Below are positions 21,310 through 30,802 of a stretch of DNA of 52,921 nucleotides, in pieces (position 1 is the first letter of the stretch; the number at the start of each line of letters is the position of its first letter). The position numbers and the translations under genes were made by a program. Source of the DNA: JARRON01 sp037383845 (lineage in GTDB: Bacteria > Pseudomonadota > Gammaproteobacteria > Steroidobacterales > XN24); contig JARRON010000011.1 in assembly GCA_037383845.1 (NCBI GenBank), forward strand, positions 1 through 52,921, given 5' to 3'. Under the pieces are notes generated by a model, which worked only from the letters and a program-made list of their open reading frames with translations, was not told the DNA's origin and made no database searches.

Positions 21310-22617
21310 ATGGGTCGGATGATGAATGCCGTCTGCTACGCAACCCTGGGCCAGGCGTCTTCCTGGAGCCTAGAGACCTACCGGAAGAACGGGGGTTACG
21401 AGGCCTGGCAGCAACTCCTGTCCGAGCAGCCGGGGCCGGAGAGCGTCGTCGAGCAGATCAAGGCTTCCGGGCTACGGGGCCGGGGCGGCGCCGGGTTCCC
21501 GACGGGCCTGAAGTGGAGCTTCATGCCCAAGGATCCGTCGATCCAGAAGTACGTGGTGTGCAACTCCGACGAAAGCGAGCCGGGCACCTGCAGCGACCGC
21601 GACATCCTCCGCTTCAATCCCCATGCCGTGATCGAGGGCATGGCCATCGCCGGTTACGCCATGCGGGCGACCGTGGGCTACAACTACATTCGCGGGGAGT
21701 TCCTGGCCGAGCCCGTGCCCCGCTTCGAGGCCGCCGTGGCGGAAGCCTACGAGGCCGGCCTGCTGGGTCGGAACGTGCTGGGCTCAGGCGTGAATTTCGA
21801 CCTGTACACGTTCGTTGGGGCCGGCGCCTACATCTGCGGCGAGGAGACCGCGCTGCTGGAGTCCCTGGAGGGCAAGCAGGGCAAGCCCCGCTTCAAACCG
21901 CCGTTCCCCGCCAACAAGGGCCTTTACGGTCAGCCGACGACGATCAACAACACCCAGACCTTCGCCTCGGTGCCGGCCATTCTGCGAAACGGCGCGGAGT
22001 GGTTCTCGGAGCTGGGCGTGGAAGGCTCCGGCGGCACGGCCATCTTCTCCGTGTCCGGGCATGTCGAAAACCCCGGCAATTTCGAGGTCGGCCTAGGGAT
22101 ACCGTTCCGCGAGCTGCTGGCGCTGGCGGGCGGTGTCTGGAAGGGGAGGGAGCTCAAGGCCGTGATACCGGGCGGCTCTTCCGCCCCGGTATTGCCCGCG
22201 GAGATCATCCTCGAAACCCGTATGGACTTCGATTCCGTGAAAACCGCCGGCTCCATGCTCGGCTCGGGTGCGGTCATGGTCATGGACGAGACGACCTGCA
22301 TGGTCCGCGTGCTGGAGCGGATCGCCCGCTTCTACCACATGGAATCCTGCGGCCAGTGCACGCCGTGCCGGGAAGGCACCGGCTGGATGCATCGCGTGGT
22401 CCGCCGGATCCTGGATGGCGGCGGCCGGCCCGAGGACCTGGACCTTCTGGACTCGGTGTCCCGGAAGATCGAGGGCCACACCATCTGTGCTTTCGGTGAC
22501 GCCGCGGCATGGCCGGTGCAGAGCTTCATCCGCCACTTCCGGCCGGAGTTCCAGTACATGATCGAGCACGGCGGCCGGAGCCTGGTGGCGTCCCGCAACG
22601 GAGCCGAGGCCGCCTGA
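21310..22617 (+). CDS. nuoF: NADH-quinone oxidoreductase subunit F (FMN, NADH site)
   Basis: NuoF binds NADH, FMN and the [4Fe-4S] cluster N3, and is where electrons enter complex I. The 435-residue protein shows GLRGRGGAGFPTGLKWSF (nucleotide binding), the GAGAYICGEETALLESLEG segment (FMN/NADH site), and Cys ligands in ESCGQCTPCREGTGW with a fourth in HTICAFGDA. The start ATG at 21310 follows the nuoE stop directly, suggesting translational coupling. Confidence 0.98.
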   Translation: MGRMMNAVCYATLGQASSWSLETYRKNGGYEAWQQLLSEQPGPESVVEQIKASGLRGRGGAGFPTGLKWSFMPKDPSIQKYVVCNSDESEPGTCSDRDILRFNPHAVIEGMAIAGYAMRATVGYNYIRGEFLAEPVPRFEAAVAEAYEAGLLGRNVLGSGVNFDLYTFVGAGAYICGEETALLESLEGKQGKPRFKPPFPANKGLYGQPTTINNTQTFASVPAILRNGAEWFSELGVEGSGGTAIFSVSGHVENPGNFEVGLGIPFRELLALAGGVWKGRELKAVIPGGSSAPVLPAEIILETRMDFDSVKTAGSMLGSGAVMVMDETTCMVRVLERIARFYHMESCGQCTPCREGTGWMHRVVRRILDGGGRPEDLDLLDSVSRKIEGHTICAFGDAAAWPVQSFIRHFRPEFQYMIEHGGRSLVASRNGAEAA

Positions 22618-22642
22618 GCGGTCGAACCGGACAGCCCTCTCC

Positions 22643-24835
22643 ATGAGCGACGACATCATCACAATCGAAGTCGACGGCCGGCCGGTGGAGGCCCGCAAGG
22701 GCCAGATGCTCATCGAGGTTACCGACGCCCACGACGTGTACGTGCCGCGCTTTTGCTACCACCCCAAGCTGTCGGTGGCGGCCAACTGCCGCATGTGCCT
22801 GGTGGAGGTGGAGAGGGCGCCCAAGCCCCTGCCGGCCTGCGCCACGCCCGTCGCTGAGGGGATGAAGGTCTACACCCGGTCGCCGAAAGCCATTGCCGCG
22901 CAGAAGGCGACCATGGAGTTCCTGCTGATCAACCATCCCCTGGACTGTCCCATCTGCGACCAGGGGGGCGAGTGCGAGCTCCAGGACATCTCCATGGGCT
23001 TCGGGGCGGACATCTCGCGGTTCACCGAGCGCAAGCGCATCGTCAAGGACAAGGACCTGGGGCCCCTGGTGTCAACGGACATGACCCGTTGCATCCATTG
23101 CACCCGCTGCGTCCGCTTCGGGCAGGAGATCGCCGGCATCCAGGAGCTGGGCACCGTGGGCCGCGGCGATGACATGAAGATCGGCACTTACATCGAGCGG
23201 AGTGTCGACCACGAGCTTTCAGGCAACATCATTGACGTCTGCCCGGTGGGTGCGCTGAACAACAAGCCCTACCGCTACCGGGCCCGGGCCTGGGAGATGA
23301 TCCAGCAGGCGGTGGTCTCGCCCCACGACTGCGTCGGCTCAAACCTCTTTGCCCATACCCTGCGGGGTCGGGTCATGCGCACGGTGCCCAGGGAGAACGA
23401 GGCCATCAACGAGACGTGGCTCCCGGACCGGGACCGCTACGGCTGCCACGGACTTTATGCCGAGGACCGTCTTGATCAGCCCATGATCCGCGTGGACGAC
23501 CAGTGGCGCGAAGCGTCATGGGAGGAAGCGTTGCTGGCCGTGGCGGAGGGTCTGCAGGACGTCGCCAGCCGGCACGGAGGCGACGAGATCGGTTTCCTGG
23601 TCTCCCCGTCGGCGACCGTGGAAGAACTCTATCTGGCGGCCCGCCTGGCGCGTGGGCTGGGTTCCGACAGCATTGATTACCGCCTGCACCGGACCGATTT
23701 CCGAAGCCAGGCGCTCGAGCCGGCGGTGCCCGGGCTGGGAATGGCCATCGCCGACGTCGACGGCCTGGACGCCCTCCTGGTGGTGGGCTCCGCCCTGCGT
23801 CGCGAAGCGCCCATCCTGGCCCACCGGGTGCGAAAGGCGGCCCTGGCCGGCGGGCGCGTGTCGTTCCTGAACCCGGCCGGGATGGACTGGCGGTTCCCCG
23901 TGAAGGCGGAGCTGGTGTGTGAGCCGGCCCGGATGGCGGGGGAACTGGCCGGAATCCTGGCGGCCGCCTGCGGGGACGACTACGGGGCACTGCCGGAGGC
24001 GGTAGCGAACAGGTTGTCGGCGCTGCAGCCCTCCGAGTCCCAGCGACAGGTGGCGGCGAGCCTCGCCGAGGACGGCGCCAGCGCGATCTGGCTGGGACAG
24101 CTGGCTGAAGCGCATCCGGCCTGGAGCGAACTCTGGCTGCTTGCCGCTCTGCTGGCCGGGCGCACGGGCGCGACGCTCGGCCACGTGACCCGCGGCGCGA
24201 ACGCGGCCGGCGCGGCCCTGGCCGGCGCCCTGCCGCACCGGCTGGCGGGGGAGGTGCTGGAACGCCCGGGCCGTCACGCGGCGGAGATGCTTTCAGAGGC
24301 CCTGCCTGCGTACCTGCTGGCGGGGGTTGAGCCGGAAGTGGATGCCGCCTCCGGGGAGGCCGCAGCCGAGACACTCGGCAGGGCGGAATTCGTGGCCTGC
24401 CTGACCGGGTTCGTCTCCGACGGCATGAAGCGCTACGCTCATGTCCTCTTGCCGGCGGGCACGGCTTACGAGACGTCCGGCACGTTCATCAACTGCGAAG
24501 GCCGCTGGCAGAGCTTCGCCGGAGCGGCGAAACCACCCGGTGAGGCCCGGCCGGCCTGGAAGATCCTGCGGGTGCTGGGCACCCAGCTGGGGCTGGAGGG
24601 CTTCGACTACGCGAGTTCGGGGGACGTGCTTGCGGAGCTGAAATCCTGCCTCGAGGGGAAGGCAGACAGCGGCGCTCCGGGCACCGCCCTGGCCGAGGCG
24701 CTGGCCGGCCTGGATGCCGTGGATGGCGGGGGCCTGGCAGAAACGCCCATGTACGCCGTGGACCCCCTGGTCCGGCGCTCCCGGCCCCTGCAGGAGACCA
24801 CCGAGGGACAGCACCCCGAGAGGCGCTACCCGTGA
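22643..24835 (+). CDS. nuoG: NADH-quinone oxidoreductase subunit G
   Basis: NuoG carries several iron-sulfur clusters of the electron wire. The 730-residue protein starts with a [2Fe-2S] ferredoxin fold (FCYHPKLSVAANCRMCLVE and ACATPV), then the His-Cys3 motif region HPLDCPICDQGGECELQD, then the tetranuclear cluster motif CIHCTRCVRF with a later CPVGAL, followed by a molybdopterin-oxidoreductase-like domain without a cofactor. It is somewhat shorter than the roughly 770-900 residues of many homologues, with the difference in the C-terminal part. Its stop overlaps the nuoH GTG. Confidence 0.97.
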   Translation: MSDDIITIEVDGRPVEARKGQMLIEVTDAHDVYVPRFCYHPKLSVAANCRMCLVEVERAPKPLPACATPVAEGMKVYTRSPKAIAAQKATMEFLLINHPLDCPICDQGGECELQDISMGFGADISRFTERKRIVKDKDLGPLVSTDMTRCIHCTRCVRFGQEIAGIQELGTVGRGDDMKIGTYIERSVDHELSGNIIDVCPVGALNNKPYRYRARAWEMIQQAVVSPHDCVGSNLFAHTLRGRVMRTVPRENEAINETWLPDRDRYGCHGLYAEDRLDQPMIRVDDQWREASWEEALLAVAEGLQDVASRHGGDEIGFLVSPSATVEELYLAARLARGLGSDSIDYRLHRTDFRSQALEPAVPGLGMAIADVDGLDALLVVGSALRREAPILAHRVRKAALAGGRVSFLNPAGMDWRFPVKAELVCEPARMAGELAGILAAACGDDYGALPEAVANRLSALQPSESQRQVAASLAEDGASAIWLGQLAEAHPAWSELWLLAALLAGRTGATLGHVTRGANAAGAALAGALPHRLAGEVLERPGRHAAEMLSEALPAYLLAGVEPEVDAASGEAAAETLGRAEFVACLTGFVSDGMKRYAHVLLPAGTAYETSGTFINCEGRWQSFAGAAKPPGEARPAWKILRVLGTQLGLEGFDYASSGDVLAELKSCLEGKADSGAPGTALAEALAGLDAVDGGGLAETPMYAVDPLVRRSRPLQETTEGQHPERRYP

Positions 24836-25878
24836 CGGAGTTCTGGTACAGCCTGCCGGGCGGGCTCCGGGAGACCCTGACGATCACCCTGCAGATTGTC
24901 GGCGTCATGCTGGCGGTGATTCTTACCGTGGCCTACCTGACTCTGGCCGAGCGCAAGGTTATCGGGTGGATCCAGAACCGGATCGGGCCGAACACAGTGG
25001 GCCCCCGCGGGCTGCTTCAGCCCTTCGCGGACGTCGGCAAGCTTCTGCTGAAGGAAATCGTGGTGCCGGCCCAGTCGAGCCGATTCCTGTTCGTGGTGGC
25101 TCCCCTGCTGTCCATCGTGCCGGCCCTGGCCGCCTGGGCCGTGATTCCGGTCAGCCCCGAGTTCGTCCTGGCCGACATCAACGCGGGCGTGCTCTACGTC
25201 CTGGCCCTGACCTCACTGGGCGTCTACGGGGTCATCCTGGCCGGGTGGGCGTCCAACTCCAAGTACGCGCTGCTGGGCGCCATGCGCTCGGCCGCCCAGA
25301 TCGTCGCCTACGAGATCGCCATGGGATTCGCCCTGGTGGGCGTGCTCATGGCCGGCGGAAGCCTGAACCTCGGGGACATCGTCCGCGCCCAGGACGGGAG
25401 CGTGGCCAGCTGGTTCTGGCTGCCGCTGCTGCCCCTTTTCGTCGTCTACTTCGTGTCCGGGGTGGCGGAGACCAACCGGGCGCCCTTCGACGTAGCCGAG
25501 GGAGAGTCGGAGATCGTGGCCGGCTTCCACGTCGAGTACTCCGGCATGGCCTTCGCCGTGTTCTTCCTGGCCGAGTACGCAAACATGGTACTCATCGCGG
25601 CGCTTACGGCCATCTTCTTCTTCGGCGGCTGGCTGTCGCCGTTCCAGGGCCTGCCCGTGCTCGGCGACACCTTTCTCGGGGCGCCGTCTTTCTTCTGGTT
25701 CGCCATTAAGCTGGCGTTCTTCCTGTTCTGCTTCCTGTGGTTCCGGGCCACGTTTCCGCGCTATCGCTACGACCAGATCATGCGCCTGGGCTGGAAGGTG
25801 TTCATCCCGGTCACCATCGTGTGGCTGGTGGTCGAGGGACTGATGGTCTACTTCCAGGTGGGGCCGTGGGCGGCATGA
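24832..25878 (+). CDS. nuoH: NADH-quinone oxidoreductase subunit H
   Basis: NuoH is the membrane subunit linking the quinone site to the proton channels. The 348-residue protein has about eight helices and the conserved loops LAERKVIGWIQNRIGPNTVG, LADVGK-like QPFADVGKLLLKE, and GVAETNRAPFDVAEGESEIVAG split across the cytoplasmic face. GTG start at 24832 overlaps the nuoG TGA. The stop overlaps the nuoI ATG. Confidence 0.98.
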   Translation: MTEFWYSLPGGLRETLTITLQIVGVMLAVILTVAYLTLAERKVIGWIQNRIGPNTVGPRGLLQPFADVGKLLLKEIVVPAQSSRFLFVVAPLLSIVPALAAWAVIPVSPEFVLADINAGVLYVLALTSLGVYGVILAGWASNSKYALLGAMRSAAQIVAYEIAMGFALVGVLMAGGSLNLGDIVRAQDGSVASWFWLPLLPLFVVYFVSGVAETNRAPFDVAEGESEIVAGFHVEYSGMAFAVFFLAEYANMVLIAALTAIFFFGGWLSPFQGLPVLGDTFLGAPSFFWFAIKLAFFLFCFLWFRATFPRYRYDQIMRLGWKVFIPVTIVWLVVEGLMVYFQVGPWAA

Positions 25879-26363
25879 ACCGGGTCCGCGACTTCTTCAG
25901 GACGTTTTTCCTGGCCGAGCTGCTGGCGGGCCTCAGGCTGACGCTGTCCAATCTCTTCCGGCCGAAGGTCACGCTCTTCTACCCCGAGGAGAAGACGCCT
26001 CAGTCGCCCCGGTTCCGGGGACTGCACGCGCTGCGGCGCTATCCCAACGGCGAGGAACGCTGCATCGCCTGCAAGCTCTGCGAGGCAGTCTGCCCGGCGC
26101 TGGCCATCACCATCGAGAGCGACGTGGGGGAGAACGGCCTGCGCCGGACCACGCGCTACGACATCGACCTGTTCAAGTGCATCTACTGCGGCTTCTGCGA
26201 GGAGGCCTGCCCGGTGGATTCCATCGTGGAGACCCGGATCCACGAGTACCACATGGAGAACCGGGGCGAGAACATCATGACCAAGGAGAAGCTCCTGGCC
26301 ATCGGGGACCGGTACGAAGCCATGATCGCCGCCGACAAGGCGGCGGACGCCGAGTACCGCTGA
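25875..26363 (+). CDS. nuoI: NADH-quinone oxidoreductase subunit I (N6a/N6b)
   Basis: NuoI is the ferredoxin-like subunit with two [4Fe-4S] clusters just before N2. The 162-residue product contains two complete CxxCxxCxxxCP motifs, CIACKLCEAVCP and CIYCGFCEEACP, and an N-terminal amphipathic helix that anchors it to NuoH. ATG 25875 overlaps the nuoH stop (ATGA). Normal length. Confidence 0.98.
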   Translation: MNRVRDFFRTFFLAELLAGLRLTLSNLFRPKVTLFYPEEKTPQSPRFRGLHALRRYPNGEERCIACKLCEAVCPALAITIESDVGENGLRRTTRYDIDLFKCIYCGFCEEACPVDSIVETRIHEYHMENRGENIMTKEKLLAIGDRYEAMIAADKAADAEYR

Positions 26364-26382
26364 GCGCCCGGGAGCCTGCCCA

Positions 26383-26985
26383 GTGATCGAGTCCGTCATC
26401 TTCTACTGCTTCGGCGCCGTGCTCATCGCGGCCGCCATCGGTGTCATCACCGCCCGGAACCCGGTGCACGCCGCCATGTTCCTGGTTCTGAGCTTCGTCA
26501 CCAGCGCCTTCCTCTGGCTGCTGCTGGAAGCGGAGTTCCTGGCGATCGTGCTGGTGCTTGTCTACGTCGGCGCCGTCATGGTGCTTTTCCTGTTCGTCGT
26601 CATGATGCTGGACGTGGACATGGAACGGCTGAAAGGCGGTTTCGCCCGCTACGCGCCCCTGGGCTTCGCGCTGGTCGCCCTGGTGGTGGTGATGCTGGGG
26701 GTGGTGGTCTGGGGACGGACGGCGGAGATGAACTTCCTCCAGGCGCCCCCCCGGGCGCCGGCCGATTACAGCAATACCGAGGCCCTGGGTGCGGTGCTGT
26801 ACACGGACTATGTCTATGCCTTCGAGCTTGCGGCGGTGGTGCTGCTCGTGGCCATCGTGGCTGCCATCGTGCTCACCATGCGACGTCGCCCGGGCCTGAA
26901 GGTGCAGGACGTGAGCCGCCAGGTCTCGGTGCGCCGGGACGACCGGGTCCGCATCGTCCAGGTGGAGCCGGAGAAGGACGAATGA
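26383..26985 (+). CDS. nuoJ: NADH-quinone oxidoreductase subunit J
   Basis: NuoJ is a five-helix membrane subunit whose helix 3 is part of the coupling path. The 200-residue protein starts at GTG 26383 and shows NPVHAAMFLVLSF and VLVYVGAVMVLFLFVVMML, both strongly conserved. The C-terminal tail is charged and ends just over the nuoK start, with a four-base overlap. Confidence 0.96.
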   Translation: MIESVIFYCFGAVLIAAAIGVITARNPVHAAMFLVLSFVTSAFLWLLLEAEFLAIVLVLVYVGAVMVLFLFVVMMLDVDMERLKGGFARYAPLGFALVALVVVMLGVVVWGRTAEMNFLQAPPRAPADYSNTEALGAVLYTDYVYAFELAAVVLLVAIVAAIVLTMRRRPGLKVQDVSRQVSVRRDDRVRIVQVEPEKDE

Positions 26986-27287
26986 TCAGCCTGGCTCATT
27001 ACCTCACCCTGGCCGCCATTCTTTTCACCCTTGCGGTGGCGGGCATCTTCCTCAATCGCCGTAACGTCATCCTGCTGCTGATGTGCATCGAGCTGATGCT
27101 GCTGGCGGTGAACTTCAACTTCATTATCCTCGCCCGCTACCTGGGAGACCTGGCCGGCCAGGTGTTCGTGTTCTTCATCCTCACCGTCGCCGCCGCGGAG
27201 GCGGCCATCGGCCTGGCCATCCTCGTGGTCCTGTTCCGCAGTCGGCGCAGTGTCCACGTGGAGGACCTGGACGCCATGAAGGGCTAG
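26982..27287 (+). CDS. nuoK: NADH-quinone oxidoreductase subunit K
   Basis: NuoK is an MrpC-like subunit with three helices. The 101-residue product contains NVILLLMCIELMLLAVNFNF with the essential membrane Glu, and the AAAEAAIGLAILVVLFR helix with the second conserved Glu. Typical length. ATG overlaps the nuoJ stop; nuoL follows after 8 bp. Confidence 0.97.
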   Translation: MISLAHYLTLAAILFTLAVAGIFLNRRNVILLLMCIELMLLAVNFNFIILARYLGDLAGQVFVFFILTVAAAEAAIGLAILVVLFRSRRSVHVEDLDAMKG

Positions 27288-27295
27288 GGGCGGGC

Positions 27296-29248
27296 ATGGA
27301 GAACGTCTACCTCACCATCGTGCTGGCGCCCCTGCTGGCCGCCGCCGTGGCGGGCCTGTTCGGGCGCAGGATCGGGCGAACCGGGGCCCACCTGGTCACC
27401 ATCGCCGCCGTCGGCCTGTCTTTCGGTCTGTCTGCGTGGGTGCTGGGCGGGCTGGTCACGGGCCGTATCGAGCCCTTCAACGAGGCCATCTACACCTGGG
27501 CGGTGAGTGACGGCCTCAGGATGGAGGTGGGCTTCCTGGTCGACCGGCTGTCCGCCCTGATGATGACCGTGGTCACCTTCGTTTCCCTCTGCGTGCACGT
27601 CTACACCATCGGCTACATGGCCGATGACCCGGGTTATCAGCGTTTCTTCAGCTACATCTCCCTGTTCACTTTCGCCATGCTCATGCTGGTGATGGCCAAC
27701 AACTTCCTCCAGCTGTTCTTCGGCTGGGAAGCCGTCGGCCTGGTGAGCTACCTGCTTATCGGGTTCTGGTTCCGCAGGCCCGCGGCCACCCACGCCAACT
27801 TCAAGGCGTTCCTTGTGAACCGGGTTGGAGATTTTGGTTTCCTGCTGGGCATCGCCGGGGTGGTGTTCTGGTTCGGCAGCCTGGATTACGCCACCGTATT
27901 CGAGGCAGCACCCGGACTGGCCGGCGCCACGGTCGAGATTCTCGACGGCCGGCCCTGGTCGGTGATGACGCTGATCTGCGTGCTGCTTTTCATCGGCGCC
28001 ATGGGCAAGTCGGCCCAGGTGCCGCTGCACGTCTGGCTGCCGGACTCCATGGAAGGCCCCACGCCCATCTCCGCTCTCATCCACGCTGCCACGATGGTGA
28101 CCGCCGGCATCTTCATGGTGGCGCGGATGTCGCCGCTGTACGAATTGTCTGACACTGCCCTGTCGGTGGTCCTGGTCATCGGCGCGACGACGGCGTTCTT
28201 CATGGGACTTCTCGGGCTCGTCCAGCAGGACATCAAGCGCGTGATCGCCTACTCGACTCTCTCGCAGCTGGGCTACATGACCGTCGCCCTGGGAGTCTCG
28301 GCCTACGCCGCCGGTATCTTCCACCTGACCACGCACGCCTTCTTCAAGGCGCTGCTCTTCCTGGCCGCCGGGAGCGTCATCATCGGCATGCATCATGAGC
28401 AGGACATGCGCCGAATGGGCGGCCTCCGGCGCTACATGCCGGTGACCTATGCCTGCGCACTTGTCGGCGCCCTGGCCCTTATCGGCTTCCCGGGCTTCTC
28501 GGGTTTCTTCTCCAAGGACGCCATTATCGAAGCCGTTCACGCCTCCGGCCGCGCGGGATCGGGCTACGCCTATGTCTGTGTCCTGGCCGGGGTCTTCGTC
28601 ACTGCGCTGTATACCTTCCGGATGCTGTTTCTTGTATTCCACGGCACCGAGCGCTTCGACGACCATACCCGGGAACACGTCAAGGAAAGTCCCTGGGTGG
28701 TGACCTTGCCGCTGGTGCTCCTGGCCGTGCCTTCCGTCGTTGCCGGCTGGCTGATGCTGGAGCCGCTGCTGTTCGGCGACTTTTTCGGGGCGGCCATCCA
28801 GGCCGGCGCGCACGAGGCGGCGGAGGCGGACGGGGATCCCTGGCATTTCCTCCTCCACGGCCTGGCCGCCGCGCCGGTCTGGCTGGACCTGGCCGGTGTG
28901 CTGACGGCGTGGTGGCTTTATCTGCGCCGCCCGGAACTGCCTGACGCCATGGCTCGGCGTGCCGGGGGGCTGTACCGCCTGCTTGCCAACAAGTACTACT
29001 TCGACGATTTCAACGAGCGCCTCCTGGCGCCACTGGCGCGGGCGGGCGGACGCGCCCTCTGGCACGTGGGTGACGAGGGCCTGATCGACGGCGCCCTGGT
29101 CAACGGCACGGCCCGCACGGTGGGCTGGCTGTCCGGCGTGTTCCGGCGGCTGCAGACCGGCTACCTGTACCACTACGCGTTCGCCATGTTCATCGGCCTT
29201 GCCGCGATGCTCGGATGGCTGCTGCTCGTTGTCGCCCGGGGTGGCTAG
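27296..29248 (+). CDS. nuoL: NADH-quinone oxidoreductase subunit L
   Basis: NuoL is the distal antiporter-like proton channel of complex I. The 650-residue protein has roughly 16 membrane helices, the conserved FFGWEAVGLVSYLLIGFW (with the key Glu), QVPLHVWLPDSMEGPTPISA, and the long C-terminal lateral helix after about residue 530. ATG 27296 gives the normal N-terminus; the same frame is open through nuoK but is not coding. There is a 42-bp gap to nuoM. Confidence 0.98.
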   Translation: MENVYLTIVLAPLLAAAVAGLFGRRIGRTGAHLVTIAAVGLSFGLSAWVLGGLVTGRIEPFNEAIYTWAVSDGLRMEVGFLVDRLSALMMTVVTFVSLCVHVYTIGYMADDPGYQRFFSYISLFTFAMLMLVMANNFLQLFFGWEAVGLVSYLLIGFWFRRPAATHANFKAFLVNRVGDFGFLLGIAGVVFWFGSLDYATVFEAAPGLAGATVEILDGRPWSVMTLICVLLFIGAMGKSAQVPLHVWLPDSMEGPTPISALIHAATMVTAGIFMVARMSPLYELSDTALSVVLVIGATTAFFMGLLGLVQQDIKRVIAYSTLSQLGYMTVALGVSAYAAGIFHLTTHAFFKALLFLAAGSVIIGMHHEQDMRRMGGLRRYMPVTYACALVGALALIGFPGFSGFFSKDAIIEAVHASGRAGSGYAYVCVLAGVFVTALYTFRMLFLVFHGTERFDDHTREHVKESPWVVTLPLVLLAVPSVVAGWLMLEPLLFGDFFGAAIQAGAHEAAEADGDPWHFLLHGLAAAPVWLDLAGVLTAWWLYLRRPELPDAMARRAGGLYRLLANKYYFDDFNERLLAPLARAGGRALWHVGDEGLIDGALVNGTARTVGWLSGVFRRLQTGYLYHYAFAMFIGLAAMLGWLLLVVARGG

Positions 29249-29290
29249 GGCCCTGGCCGCCGGCGGACTACCAGAAAGGAAAACAACCCA

Positions 29291-30802
29291 GTGTCAACGG
29301 ACGCGCCGATCCTGAGCATCATCATCTGGCTGCCCATCCTGGGCGGGCTGGCGGTGCTGTTCGCCGGGGACGCCAGGGCGGCCCTTGCCCGGCACATGGC
29401 GCTGGGTGTGTCCATTCTCACCTTCGCGGCGAGCCTGCCTCTGTGGGTCCGGTTCGACCCGACGACGGCGGCCATGCAGTTCGGCGAGCGGGCCGAGTGG
29501 ATTCCCCGTTTCAATGCCTGGTATCACCTGGGCGTGGACGGCATCTCCATGCCGCTGATCCTGCTCACGACGTTCATGACGGTCCTGGTGGTGATCGCGG
29601 GCTGGCGAATTGCGAAGCGGCCCGCCCAGTACTTCGCGGCCTTCCTGCTCATGGAGGGCATGATGGTAGGCGTGTTCGCGTCGCTCGATGCCCTGCTGTT
29701 CTACGTGTTCTGGGAAGCGATGCTGATCCCGATGTTCATCATCATCGGCGTCTGGGGAGGGCCGCGCCGGGTCTACGCCACGCTCAAGTTCTTCCTCTAC
29801 ACCTTCCTGGGCTCGGTCCTGATGCTGGTGTCCGTCATCTACCTGTTCCTCAAGTCCGGTTCCTACGAGATCCTGGACTACCACGCGTTGCCGCTGGGCA
29901 TGCGGGAGCAGACACTCATCTTCCTGGCCTTCCTCGCGGCGTTCGCGGTGAAGGTGCCCATGTGGCCGGTGCATACCTGGCTGCCGGACGCCCATGTGGA
30001 GGCGCCCACCGGCGGGTCGGTGATCCTGGCGGCCATCATGCTGAAGATGGGGGGCTACGGTTTCCTGCGCTTCAGCCTGCCGATCACCCCGGACGCGGCC
30101 CAGGCGCTGGACGGACTGGTCGTCGTGCTTTCCCTGGTGGCCGTGGTGTATATCGGCTTCGTGGCACTGGTCCAGGGCGACATGAAGAAGCTCATTGCCT
30201 ACTCGTCCATCGCCCACATGGGATTCGTGACCCTCGGCTTCTTCCTGGCCTGGAAGATCCTCGCCAACAGCGGCGCCACCTCGGGGATCGTCCTCGGGCT
30301 GTCCGGCGGGATGGTCCAGATGATCTCTCACGGCCTCATTTCCGGCGCGCTGTTCCTCTGCGTGGGTGTTCTCTACGACCGGATGCACAGCCGGGAGATC
30401 GCAGCGTACGGCGGAGTGGCCAACACCATGCCCGTGTTCGCCGCATTCATGGTGCTGTTCGCCATGGCCAACGCCGGTCTGCCGGGCACGTCGGGCTTTG
30501 TCGGCGAGTTCATGGTCATCGTCGCCAGCTTCAAGGCCGGCTTCTGGTATGCCTTCCTGGCCGCGACCACCCTGGTGCTGGGCGCTGCCTACACCCTCTG
30601 GATGGTCAAGCGGGTGCTCTACGGTGAGGTGGCCAACAGCGACGTTGCCGCGCTGACGGACGTCGGCCGGCGGGAGTTCGCGGTTCTGGCCATCCTGGCG
30701 GTGTCCGTGCTGCTGCTCGGACTGTGGCCCCAGCCCCTGGTGGAGGTGATGGAACCGACGCTCCAGGGCCTGGCCGACCATTTCCTGCGGTCCAAGCTAT
30801 GA
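29291..30802 (+). CDS. nuoM: NADH-quinone oxidoreductase subunit M
   Basis: NuoM is the middle antiporter-like subunit. The 503-residue protein has about 14 helices with FYVFWEAMLIPMFIIIGVWGG (key Glu), KVPMWPVHTWLPDAHVEAPT and IAHMGFVTLG. The start is GTG 29291 with AAAGGA upstream. Its stop overlaps the nuoN ATG by four bases. Confidence 0.98.
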   Translation: MSTDAPILSIIIWLPILGGLAVLFAGDARAALARHMALGVSILTFAASLPLWVRFDPTTAAMQFGERAEWIPRFNAWYHLGVDGISMPLILLTTFMTVLVVIAGWRIAKRPAQYFAAFLLMEGMMVGVFASLDALLFYVFWEAMLIPMFIIIGVWGGPRRVYATLKFFLYTFLGSVLMLVSVIYLFLKSGSYEILDYHALPLGMREQTLIFLAFLAAFAVKVPMWPVHTWLPDAHVEAPTGGSVILAAIMLKMGGYGFLRFSLPITPDAAQALDGLVVVLSLVAVVYIGFVALVQGDMKKLIAYSSIAHMGFVTLGFFLAWKILANSGATSGIVLGLSGGMVQMISHGLISGALFLCVGVLYDRMHSREIAAYGGVANTMPVFAAFMVLFAMANAGLPGTSGFVGEFMVIVASFKAGFWYAFLAATTLVLGAAYTLWMVKRVLYGEVANSDVAALTDVGRREFAVLAILAVSVLLLGLWPQPLVEVMEPTLQGLADHFLRSKL